A DNA stretch of 51,936 nt from an uncultured Eubacterium sp. (GCA_947178105.1 CAMWXD010000027.1:1-51936), one strand, 5' to 3'; shown: positions 1 to 8,456, numbered from the stretch's first letter. Translations and numbers: made by a program. The notes: generated by a model not told the origin, from the sequence alone.

Positions 1-312
1 GCCGTTTGCGTCTGTACCTGTCGTGCCAGTGCCGTTTGTATCATTTCCTGTCATATCATCCACGCCGTCCACGATATCGTTTCCGATATCTTCTGCCCCG
101 TCAATCACATCATCTACGACATTTCCGCCGTTATCCGTACCGTTTGTAACCGAATTTGTATTGCCGTTTACATCATCCGTAACGCTGCCTGTACCGTTTC
201 CATCCACCGCATTATCCTGTGTGGTACTGTTCTGCTCATCCTTCGTTGTACCGCATCCGGCAGCAACCGTCAGTGCCAGTGCTGTAAAAAGACCTAACAT
301 TAATTTTTTCAT
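1..312 (-). CDS. Partial lipoprotein, Asn/Gly/Asp/Thr-rich, runs off the window
   Basis: The reading frame starts at 312 after a good ribosome binding site (AAGGAG) and stays open to base 1, so 104 residues are visible and the C-terminus lies outside the window. It begins MKKLMLGLF, a short basic then hydrophobic stretch, and reaches a lipobox-like VAAGC near residue 20, so it is predicted to be a surface lipoprotein. The rest is low complexity, rich in Asn, Gly, Asp, Thr and Val, with repeated Gly-Asn/Asp-Gly-Thr patterns and no recognisable domain. A Ser/Pro-rich frame on the plus strand is only the shadow of this biased composition. No function can be assigned from what is visible. Confidence 0.75.
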   Translation of the reverse strand, partial: MKKLMLGLFTALALTVAAGCGTTKDEQNSTTQDNAVDGNGTGSVTDDVNGNTNSVTNGTDNGGNVVDDVIDGAEDIGNDIVDGVDDMTGNDTNGTGTTGTDANG

Positions 313-399
313 ACGATAATCTCCTTTTTACTTATGGTATAGTATCTCATCCGATGACCGGATGAAACATAGTGTCCCACCAAAAAAGCAAACTATACA

Positions 400-756
400 T
401 TATTTGCGCATCTTTGGCTGGAAAATGAGTGAAGCCAGATACCCAAGCACAAGCGCGCCCGAAACCCCGACTGCACACGACGTAAAGCCGCCCATAAAAA
501 GCCCGATAAATCCATTCTGGTCAATCGCTTCCTTCATTCCCTTCCAAAGCAGGTTTCCAAACCCTAGCAGCGGCACGCTCGCCCCGGCGCCCGCATATTC
601 CATCAGAGGCTCATAAATGCCGATCGCCCCAAGCACTGCCCCGGTACAGACAAGCGTAACCATAATCCGCCCCGGAAGCATTTTTGTCTTTTCCATTAAT
701 ATCTGGGCAAGCGCACAGATCACTCCGCCCACCCAAAATGCATTGATATAGTCCAT
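400..756 (-). CDS. spoVAE: Stage V sporulation protein AE (SpoVAEB type)
   Basis: This is a 118-residue hydrophobic protein with about three to four membrane segments, matching SpoVAC/SpoVAEB in size and pattern, including the glycine-rich stretch GAGASVPLLGFG and the late FMGGFTSCAVGVSGAL segment. In spore formers the SpoVA proteins sit in the spore inner membrane and carry Ca-dipicolinate into the forespore and out during germination. The start at 756 has a strong ribosome binding site (AAAGGAG). It lies 36 bases downstream of spoVAD and is surely co-transcribed with it. The usual partner spoVAC is not in the window. Confidence 0.9.
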   Translation of the reverse strand: MDYINAFWVGGVICALAQILMEKTKMLPGRIMVTLVCTGAVLGAIGIYEPLMEYAGAGASVPLLGFGNLLWKGMKEAIDQNGFIGLFMGGFTSCAVGVSGALVLGYLASLIFQPKMRK

Positions 757-792
757 CCTGATTTCTCCTTTCTTCCTATAGTATCCTGTTTT

Positions 793-1821
793 TTATGCTT
801 CTGCTTTCTGGCACGCATGTTCAATAATTACCCCATGCGCTGTCCCAGGCACATTTTGCCCTTCATTAAAGCTGACCTGAGAAAGCATCGCCCCGGTCGG
901 CACAAATAAAATCCTTTTTAACGTTCCATCCTCCACCTGCGGCAGAAAATGCGCACTCAGCGTCGTCGCAGAGCATCCGCAGCCAGAGCCTCCAGACTGC
1001 GTGCCCTGCGTCTTTTGATCAAAAATCTCAATCCCGCAGTCCATATGGTTGCCGCTGATGTCATACCCTTCATCCTTTACCAGCTTCCACAAAATCTCCT
1101 GCCCAACATACCCAAGGTCGCCCGTAATAATCTTATCATAATCCTTTGGCGTACGCCCAAAATCTTTAAAATTCTGCACAATCAGCTTTGCTGCTGCCGG
1201 CGCCATCGCAGCGCCCATATTCATCGAATCCCGGATTCCATAATCCGTAATTACCCCTGTCGTAATCCCCGTAATCTTCGACTTCCCGCCGCTGTTTCCA
1301 AGTACGAATGCACCGCTGCCCGTAACTGTCCAGGTCGCCGATAAGGGCCTTTGGTTTGCATATTCCACCGGAAAACGAAACTGCTTCTCCGCACTTGCAA
1401 AATGGCTGGACGTCAGCGCAAGCACATGATCCGCATACCCTGCCGCCACGCACATTGCGCCAAGAGACAATGCTTCCCCGCAGGTCGAACAGGCGCCATA
1501 TAAACCAAAAAGCGGGATCTCATAATTCATCAGCCCAAACGAAGTCGCAATCGTCTGTCCCAGCAGGTCGCCTGCAAAAATATACCGGATATCCTCTGGC
1601 TTTAAAGATGCCTTGCCCATAGCAAGCGCCGCCGCCTCTTTCTGCATGGTGCTTTCTGATTCCTCCCAGGAATCCTCTCCAAACTTATCGCTGCTGCATA
1701 CCATATCAAACGATTTACCAAGCGGCCCTTCCCCCTCCTTCTTCCCGACTACGGATGCACTGCTTAAAATAAAAGGAGCCTCCGCAAACTGGAGGCTCTG
1801 ACTTCCCATCTGCTGTGTCAT
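793..1821 (-). CDS. spoVAD: Stage V sporulation protein AD
   Basis: The protein has 342 residues, the usual SpoVAD length, and a thiolase-like fold. The stretch LYGACSTCGEALSLGA corresponds to the thiolase active-site loop, and GDLGYVGQEIL and GSGCGCSATTLSAHFLP are typical of SpoVAD. In Bacillus, SpoVAD binds dipicolinic acid directly and is needed for its uptake into spores. The start at 1821 follows AAAGGAG. In most Clostridia and Bacilli the order is spoVAC-spoVAD-spoVAE, so spoVAC would be expected to the right of this gene. Instead there is a 137-base gap and then an unrelated ATPase gene in the same direction. Confidence 0.93.
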   Translation of the reverse strand: MTQQMGSQSLQFAEAPFILSSASVVGKKEGEGPLGKSFDMVCSSDKFGEDSWEESESTMQKEAAALAMGKASLKPEDIRYIFAGDLLGQTIATSFGLMNYEIPLFGLYGACSTCGEALSLGAMCVAAGYADHVLALTSSHFASAEKQFRFPVEYANQRPLSATWTVTGSGAFVLGNSGGKSKITGITTGVITDYGIRDSMNMGAAMAPAAAKLIVQNFKDFGRTPKDYDKIITGDLGYVGQEILWKLVKDEGYDISGNHMDCGIEIFDQKTQGTQSGGSGCGCSATTLSAHFLPQVEDGTLKRILFVPTGAMLSQVSFNEGQNVPGTAHGVIIEHACQKAEA

Positions 1822-1848
1822 ACTGATTCTCCTTTTTTAAGACGGATT

Positions 1849-1889
1849 GCAGGCGGAACTTTCCGCCTGCCTTTTGCCTGTCTTTTTTT
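1849..1889. terminator. Hairpin with T-tract between the ATPase gene and spoVAD
   Basis: GCAGGCGGAA at 1849-1858 is the exact reverse complement of TTCCGCCTGC at 1861-1870. A T-rich run (TTTTGCC..., then seven T) follows on the plus strand. As a rho-independent terminator it points rightwards, although no plus-strand gene precedes it. For the leftward ATPase transcript the hairpin has no T-tract, so any termination in that direction is uncertain. It may be a leftover of the rearrangement that placed the ATPase operon beside spoVAD. Confidence 0.35.
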
Positions 1890-1958
1890 CAGTATTCCCT
1901 GCGATGGGGATTTTATGTGTGTTTCTTTATGAAAAAATTTTATGGTATCTGGCGCTGC

Positions 1959-3617
1959 CTAAACAACTGCCTCAATCAGCACTTTATCTCCAAGAACGAT
2001 CCTCCTTACTCCAATTTCTTTCTTTTTGTTAAAATTATAGCTTAACATATATCCCTTTTTCAGATGATAATGCTCCAGATATTCCACAAGCTGCGCTTCT
2101 CCACGTTCCTTATATGCATTTCCCCTCCAGATCTTTAACTCAACGATCATCTGCTCTCCGCGATAATCCACGATCACATCTGTCCGCTCCATATTTCTCG
2201 TCCGTGCTTCTACGTAATAATTTCCCGTACCATTGATAATAGGCCTTAAGTACAACAAAAAATAACGCCGCCCATCTTCTTCCTTAAACTGGTTTGGCAA
2301 ATCCCCGTACAACTCATCAAAATGCTCTACAAACTTTTCCAGCAACAGTTCCATATTCAGATGTCCAGCACAAATAAACTGATTCTTATCCCGTACCGCC
2401 GCTTTGTAAATATCCGTGCCCTGATTCTCCGCAGCCGTCAAAAACAAGTTATAAAACACCACTTCAAAAATCCGGTTGGCAATCGCAACTACACCGCCTT
2501 CATTTTTTACAAAGCCAAACATCGCGGCTGTCCCGACCGCCGGATCCAGCGCATTATAGGGCCAATCTTTCCCGGTAAACAAAATGGAATATACTACCTC
2601 TTTTAATTCTGGAAAATCATACAGCTTATTTACCATAGATTCAAACAACGTATTTTTTTCTTCAAGAAGCATCCTGTCCGCCGCCAAAAATCCAGCATAC
2701 GTCCATGCATTTTCTTTCTCCGGGAAATCCTTGCTGCCTGCAACGTCTTCATCCATCAGCTTACACAGCCTGGAAACAAGATACGGGTATCCTGCCGTAT
2801 GCTCATAGATCACATTTGCCATCTCACAGATATCCATACCCACATGATAATCTTTTTCATACTCCGCCAGCATTCCGGCAATATCCTGCGGCGAAAAACT
2901 CATGTCCACTTTAAAATCCACAGAAATATTCCATGGGCTGTTCCTGCTGCCTGCTTCCAACGTATCCTCATACATTTCCCGCTCTCCCGCCGGCAGCACT
3001 GCTTGATGCAAAACCCGCCTTTTCAGATTTCTGATATCATAAACACCTGCCAAAATGACAGACTGAAACGTCGGCGTCTGGTCTCTGTCAATATAATATC
3101 CCCTGATCTGTGACAGAAAATCCAAAAACACCGAATGCCCTGCCGCCTGGTCAGCCTCATCGACAATCAATACAAGCGGCAGGACTGACTTCCCACAAAT
3201 ATCACTTAAATACTGAAACAACTCCACCAAATCCAGCTCCTGCGGCTTCACGCAGGCTGTTTCTTTTAACAGCTCCATCGCCTGTTTCAGCTCCTGCGGC
3301 AAATCTGTCCCGTCAGCCTGCTTTTGCAGGATACGGACGAACGCCTTTGCAAACGCAGCACAAAATAAATGCTCACTGCGAAGCTTTGCATCACTCATCT
3401 GCATCTGAAAATCCATGCTGACCACATAATATTTTCCTTTCAGATAACCTTGAAATGCCCGCAGCATCGTCGTCTTTCCATACTGCCGCGCGCGGTTGAT
3501 TGCAAAATAGGCTCCTTTGTCCACATACTCCTGCATCTGTTCCAGCCTGGAATGAAGATCTACCATATAATGCAGCTTCGGCTTACAGTCCCCTGCTATA
3601 TTAAACATCCTGCTCAT
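1959..3617 (-). CDS. AAA ATPase with C-terminal PD-(D/E)XK nuclease-like domain
   Basis: This 552-residue protein resembles the large family of AAA-ATPase-like/PD-(D/E)XK proteins of gut anaerobes. The N-terminal half holds a family-type Walker A loop without the first Gly (NRARQYGKTT, residues 41-50) and a Walker B (VLIVDEAD, 149-156). The C-terminus has a PD-(D/E)XK-like core: an Asp in RTDVIVDY, then Glu-x-Lys in MIVELKIW. The start at 3617 has a perfect site (GGAGGTAACTT). It begins 25 bases after the stop of the M56 gene, so it is probably the third gene of the blaI-like operon. Family members have no well-established function; roles in nucleic-acid processing or defence are only suggested. 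A truncated copy lies at 5677-6531. Confidence 0.8.
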   Translation of the reverse strand: MSRMFNIAGDCKPKLHYMVDLHSRLEQMQEYVDKGAYFAINRARQYGKTTMLRAFQGYLKGKYYVVSMDFQMQMSDAKLRSEHLFCAAFAKAFVRILQKQADGTDLPQELKQAMELLKETACVKPQELDLVELFQYLSDICGKSVLPLVLIVDEADQAAGHSVFLDFLSQIRGYYIDRDQTPTFQSVILAGVYDIRNLKRRVLHQAVLPAGEREMYEDTLEAGSRNSPWNISVDFKVDMSFSPQDIAGMLAEYEKDYHVGMDICEMANVIYEHTAGYPYLVSRLCKLMDEDVAGSKDFPEKENAWTYAGFLAADRMLLEEKNTLFESMVNKLYDFPELKEVVYSILFTGKDWPYNALDPAVGTAAMFGFVKNEGGVVAIANRIFEVVFYNLFLTAAENQGTDIYKAAVRDKNQFICAGHLNMELLLEKFVEHFDELYGDLPNQFKEEDGRRYFLLYLRPIINGTGNYYVEARTRNMERTDVIVDYRGEQMIVELKIWRGNAYKERGEAQLVEYLEHYHLKKGYMLSYNFNKKKEIGVRRIVLGDKVLIEAVV

Positions 3618-3642
3618 AAGTTACCTCCGGCACAATTAAAAA

Positions 3643-5163
3643 TCACTTCAAAGCACGCACTGCCATACTGATTTCCCTGTAATGCAGGCCAGAAGCTTTC
3701 ACACCATCCCTCAGATTGCTCGCATGGATCACCTGTCCGCTGCCGTCATAAACAGCCATATGCGGGAGCGCGCCGTCCAGATCTGCCGCCTTGTAAATAA
3801 TGATATCCCCTGCACATAATTCTGACAGCAAAATCCCGTCGCCTCCGTCCGCCAGTTCATAAATGCTTTCCGGCAGCTCAATGCCAGCCAGCGCATAAAT
3901 TGCTTTTACAAATCCCTCGCTGTCAACCCCGCTGGACAAATCTGTCCCTCCAGGCTGATACGGCGCGCCTACATATTCTCTTGCCAGCTCTGCGACCTGT
4001 TCTCCTGAAACAGCCTGTTCCTCAAAAGCAGCCTGTTCCCCTGAAACGCTCTGTTTTTCAAAACCATTCTGTGTACCTGTGTCTTTTGGCACTCCCTGCT
4101 CTCCTGCATTTTCCGCAGCAGGCTGCATTTTGGCATCATCCGCCTGACTGCGCCAGGCTTCCTCAGATGCTGCTTTCGGTGTTTCCTGCGCCGACACAGT
4201 AAACGCTGTCACAATACAACAAAGCATCCCCGCTGCCAGGGCGGCAGCCTTCCACGAATAGTTCTTTCTTTTCATCATATACCAAATCCTTTCTTCTATT
4301 TCCGGACGCCTGGCAAAACCGGCGTTAACCCAAAAAGCAGCTTTCCCGCAGCTTTCCGCCAGACGAATTAACGTTAACATATATACTTTTTTATAACCTT
4401 CCGTAAGATTTTTTATCGCCTGTTCATCACACGCGATCTCCATATCGCGCCCAAGCAAAACAGCCATCATCCACACAAGCGGATGAAACCAATAAATACA
4501 CAAGGTAATTGAAAGCAGGTATTTTACAAAAACATCCCACCAGCGTATATGTACCCACTCATGCTCCATGACACACAGAAATTCTTCCTCATTCAGGCAG
4601 ATATGCGCAGGCAGCAGAATAACCGGACGGATGATTCCGTAAGTCAATGGGCTTTTTATAAATTCGCAGCGTCGCAAAGACACGTGCCGAAAGCCGCGGT
4701 GCAACCGAAGCCATGCGTCCGCCGCCTCATTGGCCACTGGCAGCGATATCCTGTAAAGCCTTAAGCTGCGCATATGCCTGATGAAAATATACACAATCAG
4801 CAAAACTCCCACTGTCAGCCATACCACAAAAAGAACCTCTTTCACCCCTGCCGACGGCGCCACCGCTACGCCTGTCCCCTGCGTGGCTTTTCCGGAATCC
4901 GGCAATACCAGCCGTACCAGATCAGATGCATCCTTGACTGTACTGACATCGATCCGCCCTCTGCCAGGCGCCTCCCTGTTCCAGAGATTGCCCAGATGCC
5001 ACCTGACCGGGACAGCGATTGGAAAAAGCAGCCGCACAATCGCGCAGATCCACAGGCACACCAAAAACCGTCTTGGAACCTGATCGGAGAAAAACCGCCT
5101 GAAACAGAAAATGGCAACCAGCAATAAGGAACCATGAATTCCCATATACAACAAACGGCCCAT
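3643..5163 (-). CDS. BlaR1-like M56 membrane protease with NlpC/P60-like sensor domain (copy 1)
   Basis: The protein has 506 residues. Membrane segments lie near 5-22, 32-50, 109-128, about 211-236 and 304-325. The M56 zinc motif HEWVH is at 201-205 with the second motif EIACDE at 242-247, as in BlaR1/MecR1. After the last membrane helix an Ala/Glu/Gln-rich linker (326-390) leads to a C-terminal NlpC/P60-like domain (about 390-500) in place of the penicillin-binding domain of BlaR1. The usual Asp-Cys-Ser-Gly is Asp-Ser-Glu-Gly (414-417), so the nucleophile is lost, while His468 and His480 remain. It follows the blaI-like gene by 19 bases, fitting a sensor that triggers cleavage of that repressor. 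That the outer domain binds wall peptides is inference. Confidence 0.88.
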   Translation of the reverse strand: MGRLLYMGIHGSLLLVAIFCFRRFFSDQVPRRFLVCLWICAIVRLLFPIAVPVRWHLGNLWNREAPGRGRIDVSTVKDASDLVRLVLPDSGKATQGTGVAVAPSAGVKEVLFVVWLTVGVLLIVYIFIRHMRSLRLYRISLPVANEAADAWLRLHRGFRHVSLRRCEFIKSPLTYGIIRPVILLPAHICLNEEEFLCVMEHEWVHIRWWDVFVKYLLSITLCIYWFHPLVWMMAVLLGRDMEIACDEQAIKNLTEGYKKVYMLTLIRLAESCGKAAFWVNAGFARRPEIEERIWYMMKRKNYSWKAAALAAGMLCCIVTAFTVSAQETPKAASEEAWRSQADDAKMQPAAENAGEQGVPKDTGTQNGFEKQSVSGEQAAFEEQAVSGEQVAELAREYVGAPYQPGGTDLSSGVDSEGFVKAIYALAGIELPESIYELADGGDGILLSELCAGDIIIYKAADLDGALPHMAVYDGSGQVIHASNLRDGVKASGLHYREISMAVRALK

Positions 5164-5182
5164 ATATCACCTCATTTTATTT

Positions 5183-5542
5183 TCACTTCCATTCTTCCGC
5201 CAGCTTTTTTAATCTTGCAATCTCCTCTGGCGTCAGATCCTGGTTTCCAAGCAGCGATGCGATCAGCAGGTCTTTGGAGCCGCCATACATTCTGTCAATC
5301 AAATCCTCTGTCGCAGCCTTTTGCACTTCTTGCCTGCTGACTAACGGTCTGCAAAGAAATCCAGGGTCTGTCCGAAGGACAGCCTGCTTCTCCACACATT
5401 TTTTCAGTACGGTATAGGTCGTCGTTTTGCTCCACTGAACCTGCTCCTTCAACTGCTGTGCAATTTCTTTTGCCGGCAAATCACCTTCTTTCCATAATAA
5501 CTCCATTACCTTTAGTTCAGACTCAAATAATTTTACAGTCAT
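5183..5542 (-). CDS. BlaI/MecI-family transcriptional repressor (copy 1)
   Basis: This 119-residue protein matches the BlaI/MecI/CopY family: an N-terminal winged helix (residues about 5-75, including VMELLWKEGDLPAKEIAQQL and WSKTTTYTVLKKC) and a short C-terminal dimerisation part. Such repressors bind palindromes at their own promoter and are removed by proteolysis after the partner membrane protease is activated. The start at 5542 has GGAGG. The gene heads the operon with the M56 protease and ATPase, and two palindromes overlap its promoter. It is identical to the copy at 8097-8456. The inducer cannot be deduced, but the partner's NlpC/P60-like domain points to the cell wall rather than to penicillin recognition. 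Confidence 0.92.
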   Translation of the reverse strand: MTVKLFESELKVMELLWKEGDLPAKEIAQQLKEQVQWSKTTTYTVLKKCVEKQAVLRTDPGFLCRPLVSRQEVQKAATEDLIDRMYGGSKDLLIASLLGNQDLTPEEIARLKKLAEEWK

Positions 5543-5554
5543 ATGCTTCCTCCG

Positions 5555-5606
5555 TTCTATTGCAATAGAATAATTATATTCTATCCTAATAGAATCAAGC
5601 TGTCAA
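5555..5606 (-). promoter_or_regulatory. blaI promoter with two operator palindromes (copy 1)
   Basis: Reading leftwards there is TTGACA (5601-5606), a 17-base spacer and TAGAAT (5578-5583). One near-palindrome (ATTCTAT/ATAGAAT arms, 5578-5595) covers the -10 box and part of the spacer. A perfect 16-base palindrome TTCTATTGCAATAGAA (5555-5570) follows just downstream. Their centres are 24 bases apart. Such paired dyads over a promoter are typical of autorepressed BlaI-type operons, although the bases differ from the staphylococcal bla/mec operator. Confidence 0.8.
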
Positions 5607-5676
5607 GTATAAAATAAAGTATCATGCACTTTCCTTTAAGATAGTACCTAACCTATAAGACAGTACTTGTATTTTT

Positions 5677-6531
5677 TTAATTACTGGAAACAAGATACGG
5701 GTATCCTGCCGTATGCTCATAGATCACATTTGCCATCTCACAGATATCCATACCCACATGATAATCTTTTTCATACTCCGCCAGCATTCCGGCAATATCC
5801 TGCGGCGAAAAACTCATGTCCACTTTAAAATCCACAGAAATATTCCATGGGCTGTTCCTGCTGCCTGCTTCCAACGTATCCTCATACATTTCCCGCTCTC
5901 CCGCCGGCAGCACTGCTTGATGCAAAACCCGCCTTTTCAGATTTCTGATATCATAAACACCTGCCAAAATGACAGACTGAAACGTCGGCGTCTGGTCTCT
6001 GTCAATATAATATCCCCTGATCTGTGACAGAAAATCCAAAAACACCGAATGCCCTGCCGCCTGGTCAGCCTCATCGACAATCAATACAAGCGGCAGGACT
6101 GACTTCCCACAAATATCACTTAAATACTGAAACAACTCCACCAAATCCAGCTCCTGCGGCTTCACGCAGGCTGTTTCTTTTAACAGCTCCATCGCCTGTT
6201 TCAGCTCCTGCGGCAAATCTGTCCCGTCAGCCTGCTTTTGCAGGATACGGACGAACGCCTTTGCAAACGCAGCACAAAATAAATGCTCACTGCGAAGCTT
6301 TGCATCACTCATCTGCATCTGAAAATCCATGCTGACCACATAATATTTTCCTTTCAGATAACCTTGAAATGCCCGCAGCATCGTCGTCTTTCCATACTGC
6401 CGCGCGCGGTTGATTGCAAAATAGGCTCCTTTGTCCACATACTCCTGCATCTGTTCCAGCCTGGAATGAAGATCTACCATATAATGCAGCTTCGGCTTAC
6501 AGTCCCCTGCTATATTAAACATCCTGCTCAT
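5677..6531 (-). pseudogene. Truncated AAA ATPase gene created by the tandem duplication
   Basis: This frame is identical to residues 1-282 of the ATPase at 1959-3617, then reads Ser-Asn-stop where it crosses the duplication junction at 5684/5685. It keeps the ribosome binding site, the Walker A and Walker B motifs, but lacks the second half of the ATPase region and the whole PD-(D/E)XK domain. The 284-residue product could still be made because promoter and translation start are intact in the copy. Whether it is inert, or interferes with the full protein by mixed assembly, cannot be told from sequence. The truncation is an exact consequence of where the duplicated unit begins. Confidence 0.85.
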
Positions 6532-6556
6532 AAGTTACCTCCGGCACAATTAAAAA

Positions 6557-8077
6557 TCACTTCAAAGCACGCACTGCCATACTGATTTCCCTGTAATGCA
6601 GGCCAGAAGCTTTCACACCATCCCTCAGATTGCTCGCATGGATCACCTGTCCGCTGCCGTCATAAACAGCCATATGCGGGAGCGCGCCGTCCAGATCTGC
6701 CGCCTTGTAAATAATGATATCCCCTGCACATAATTCTGACAGCAAAATCCCGTCGCCTCCGTCCGCCAGTTCATAAATGCTTTCCGGCAGCTCAATGCCA
6801 GCCAGCGCATAAATTGCTTTTACAAATCCCTCGCTGTCAACCCCGCTGGACAAATCTGTCCCTCCAGGCTGATACGGCGCGCCTACATATTCTCTTGCCA
6901 GCTCTGCGACCTGTTCTCCTGAAACAGCCTGTTCCTCAAAAGCAGCCTGTTCCCCTGAAACGCTCTGTTTTTCAAAACCATTCTGTGTACCTGTGTCTTT
7001 TGGCACTCCCTGCTCTCCTGCATTTTCCGCAGCAGGCTGCATTTTGGCATCATCCGCCTGACTGCGCCAGGCTTCCTCAGATGCTGCTTTCGGTGTTTCC
7101 TGCGCCGACACAGTAAACGCTGTCACAATACAACAAAGCATCCCCGCTGCCAGGGCGGCAGCCTTCCACGAATAGTTCTTTCTTTTCATCATATACCAAA
7201 TCCTTTCTTCTATTTCCGGACGCCTGGCAAAACCGGCGTTAACCCAAAAAGCAGCTTTCCCGCAGCTTTCCGCCAGACGAATTAACGTTAACATATATAC
7301 TTTTTTATAACCTTCCGTAAGATTTTTTATCGCCTGTTCATCACACGCGATCTCCATATCGCGCCCAAGCAAAACAGCCATCATCCACACAAGCGGATGA
7401 AACCAATAAATACACAAGGTAATTGAAAGCAGGTATTTTACAAAAACATCCCACCAGCGTATATGTACCCACTCATGCTCCATGACACACAGAAATTCTT
7501 CCTCATTCAGGCAGATATGCGCAGGCAGCAGAATAACCGGACGGATGATTCCGTAAGTCAATGGGCTTTTTATAAATTCGCAGCGTCGCAAAGACACGTG
7601 CCGAAAGCCGCGGTGCAACCGAAGCCATGCGTCCGCCGCCTCATTGGCCACTGGCAGCGATATCCTGTAAAGCCTTAAGCTGCGCATATGCCTGATGAAA
7701 ATATACACAATCAGCAAAACTCCCACTGTCAGCCATACCACAAAAAGAACCTCTTTCACCCCTGCCGACGGCGCCACCGCTACGCCTGTCCCCTGCGTGG
7801 CTTTTCCGGAATCCGGCAATACCAGCCGTACCAGATCAGATGCATCCTTGACTGTACTGACATCGATCCGCCCTCTGCCAGGCGCCTCCCTGTTCCAGAG
7901 ATTGCCCAGATGCCACCTGACCGGGACAGCGATTGGAAAAAGCAGCCGCACAATCGCGCAGATCCACAGGCACACCAAAAACCGTCTTGGAACCTGATCG
8001 GAGAAAAACCGCCTGAAACAGAAAATGGCAACCAGCAATAAGGAACCATGAATTCCCATATACAACAAACGGCCCAT
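6557..8077 (-). CDS. BlaR1-like M56 membrane protease with NlpC/P60-like sensor domain (copy 2)
   Basis: The sequence is identical to the 506-residue protein of copy 1: HEWVH zinc motif at 201-205, five membrane segments, and a C-terminal NlpC/P60-like domain whose nucleophile position is Ser415 instead of Cys. It keeps its own ribosome binding site (GAGGTGATAT before the ATG) and lies 19 bases after the second blaI-like gene. Both copies are intact, so the cell should make a double dose of sensor and repressor but only one full-length ATPase. The lack of any difference between copies means the duplication is very recent, is kept identical by recombination, or is an assembly error. Confidence 0.88.
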   Translation of the reverse strand: MGRLLYMGIHGSLLLVAIFCFRRFFSDQVPRRFLVCLWICAIVRLLFPIAVPVRWHLGNLWNREAPGRGRIDVSTVKDASDLVRLVLPDSGKATQGTGVAVAPSAGVKEVLFVVWLTVGVLLIVYIFIRHMRSLRLYRISLPVANEAADAWLRLHRGFRHVSLRRCEFIKSPLTYGIIRPVILLPAHICLNEEEFLCVMEHEWVHIRWWDVFVKYLLSITLCIYWFHPLVWMMAVLLGRDMEIACDEQAIKNLTEGYKKVYMLTLIRLAESCGKAAFWVNAGFARRPEIEERIWYMMKRKNYSWKAAALAAGMLCCIVTAFTVSAQETPKAASEEAWRSQADDAKMQPAAENAGEQGVPKDTGTQNGFEKQSVSGEQAAFEEQAVSGEQVAELAREYVGAPYQPGGTDLSSGVDSEGFVKAIYALAGIELPESIYELADGGDGILLSELCAGDIIIYKAADLDGALPHMAVYDGSGQVIHASNLRDGVKASGLHYREISMAVRALK

Positions 8078-8096
8078 ATATCACCTCATTTTATTT

Positions 8097-8456
8097 TCAC
8101 TTCCATTCTTCCGCCAGCTTTTTTAATCTTGCAATCTCCTCTGGCGTCAGATCCTGGTTTCCAAGCAGCGATGCGATCAGCAGGTCTTTGGAGCCGCCAT
8201 ACATTCTGTCAATCAAATCCTCTGTCGCAGCCTTTTGCACTTCTTGCCTGCTGACTAACGGTCTGCAAAGAAATCCAGGGTCTGTCCGAAGGACAGCCTG
8301 CTTCTCCACACATTTTTTCAGTACGGTATAGGTCGTCGTTTTGCTCCACTGAACCTGCTCCTTCAACTGCTGTGCAATTTCTTTTGCCGGCAAATCACCT
8401 TCTTTCCATAATAACTCCATTACCTTTAGTTCAGACTCAAATAATTTTACAGTCAT
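8097..8456 (-). CDS. BlaI/MecI-family transcriptional repressor (copy 2)
   Basis: Identical to the 119-residue repressor of copy 1, with the same GGAGG site and the same promoter and palindromes upstream. It heads the right-hand operon copy and is divergent from the flavin reductase gene at 8672. Since both repressor copies would bind both sets of palindromes, the two operons should respond together. The duplication therefore changes dosage rather than wiring, except that the right-hand operon ends in a truncated ATPase. Confidence 0.92.
   Translation of the reverse strand: MTVKLFESELKVMELLWKEGDLPAKEIAQQLKEQVQWSKTTTYTVLKKCVEKQAVLRTDPGFLCRPLVSRQEVQKAATEDLIDRMYGGSKDLLIASLLGNQDLTPEEIARLKKLAEEWK

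Larger units (their letters stand above)
2771..5684. repeat. Tandem duplication, left copy (2,914 bp)
   Basis: This segment is repeated immediately to the right with a constant offset of 2,914 bases. It begins inside the ATPase gene (codon for residue 282), covers the 5' half of that gene and the whole M56 and blaI-like genes, and ends in the region upstream of blaI. Every compared line and every encoded protein on both strands is identical between the copies. Only one base (C, at 2770, 5684 and 8598) is shared at the breakpoints. No terminal inverted repeats, transposase or target duplications are seen, which suggests illegitimate recombination rather than transposition, or an assembly artefact. 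Confidence 0.93.
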
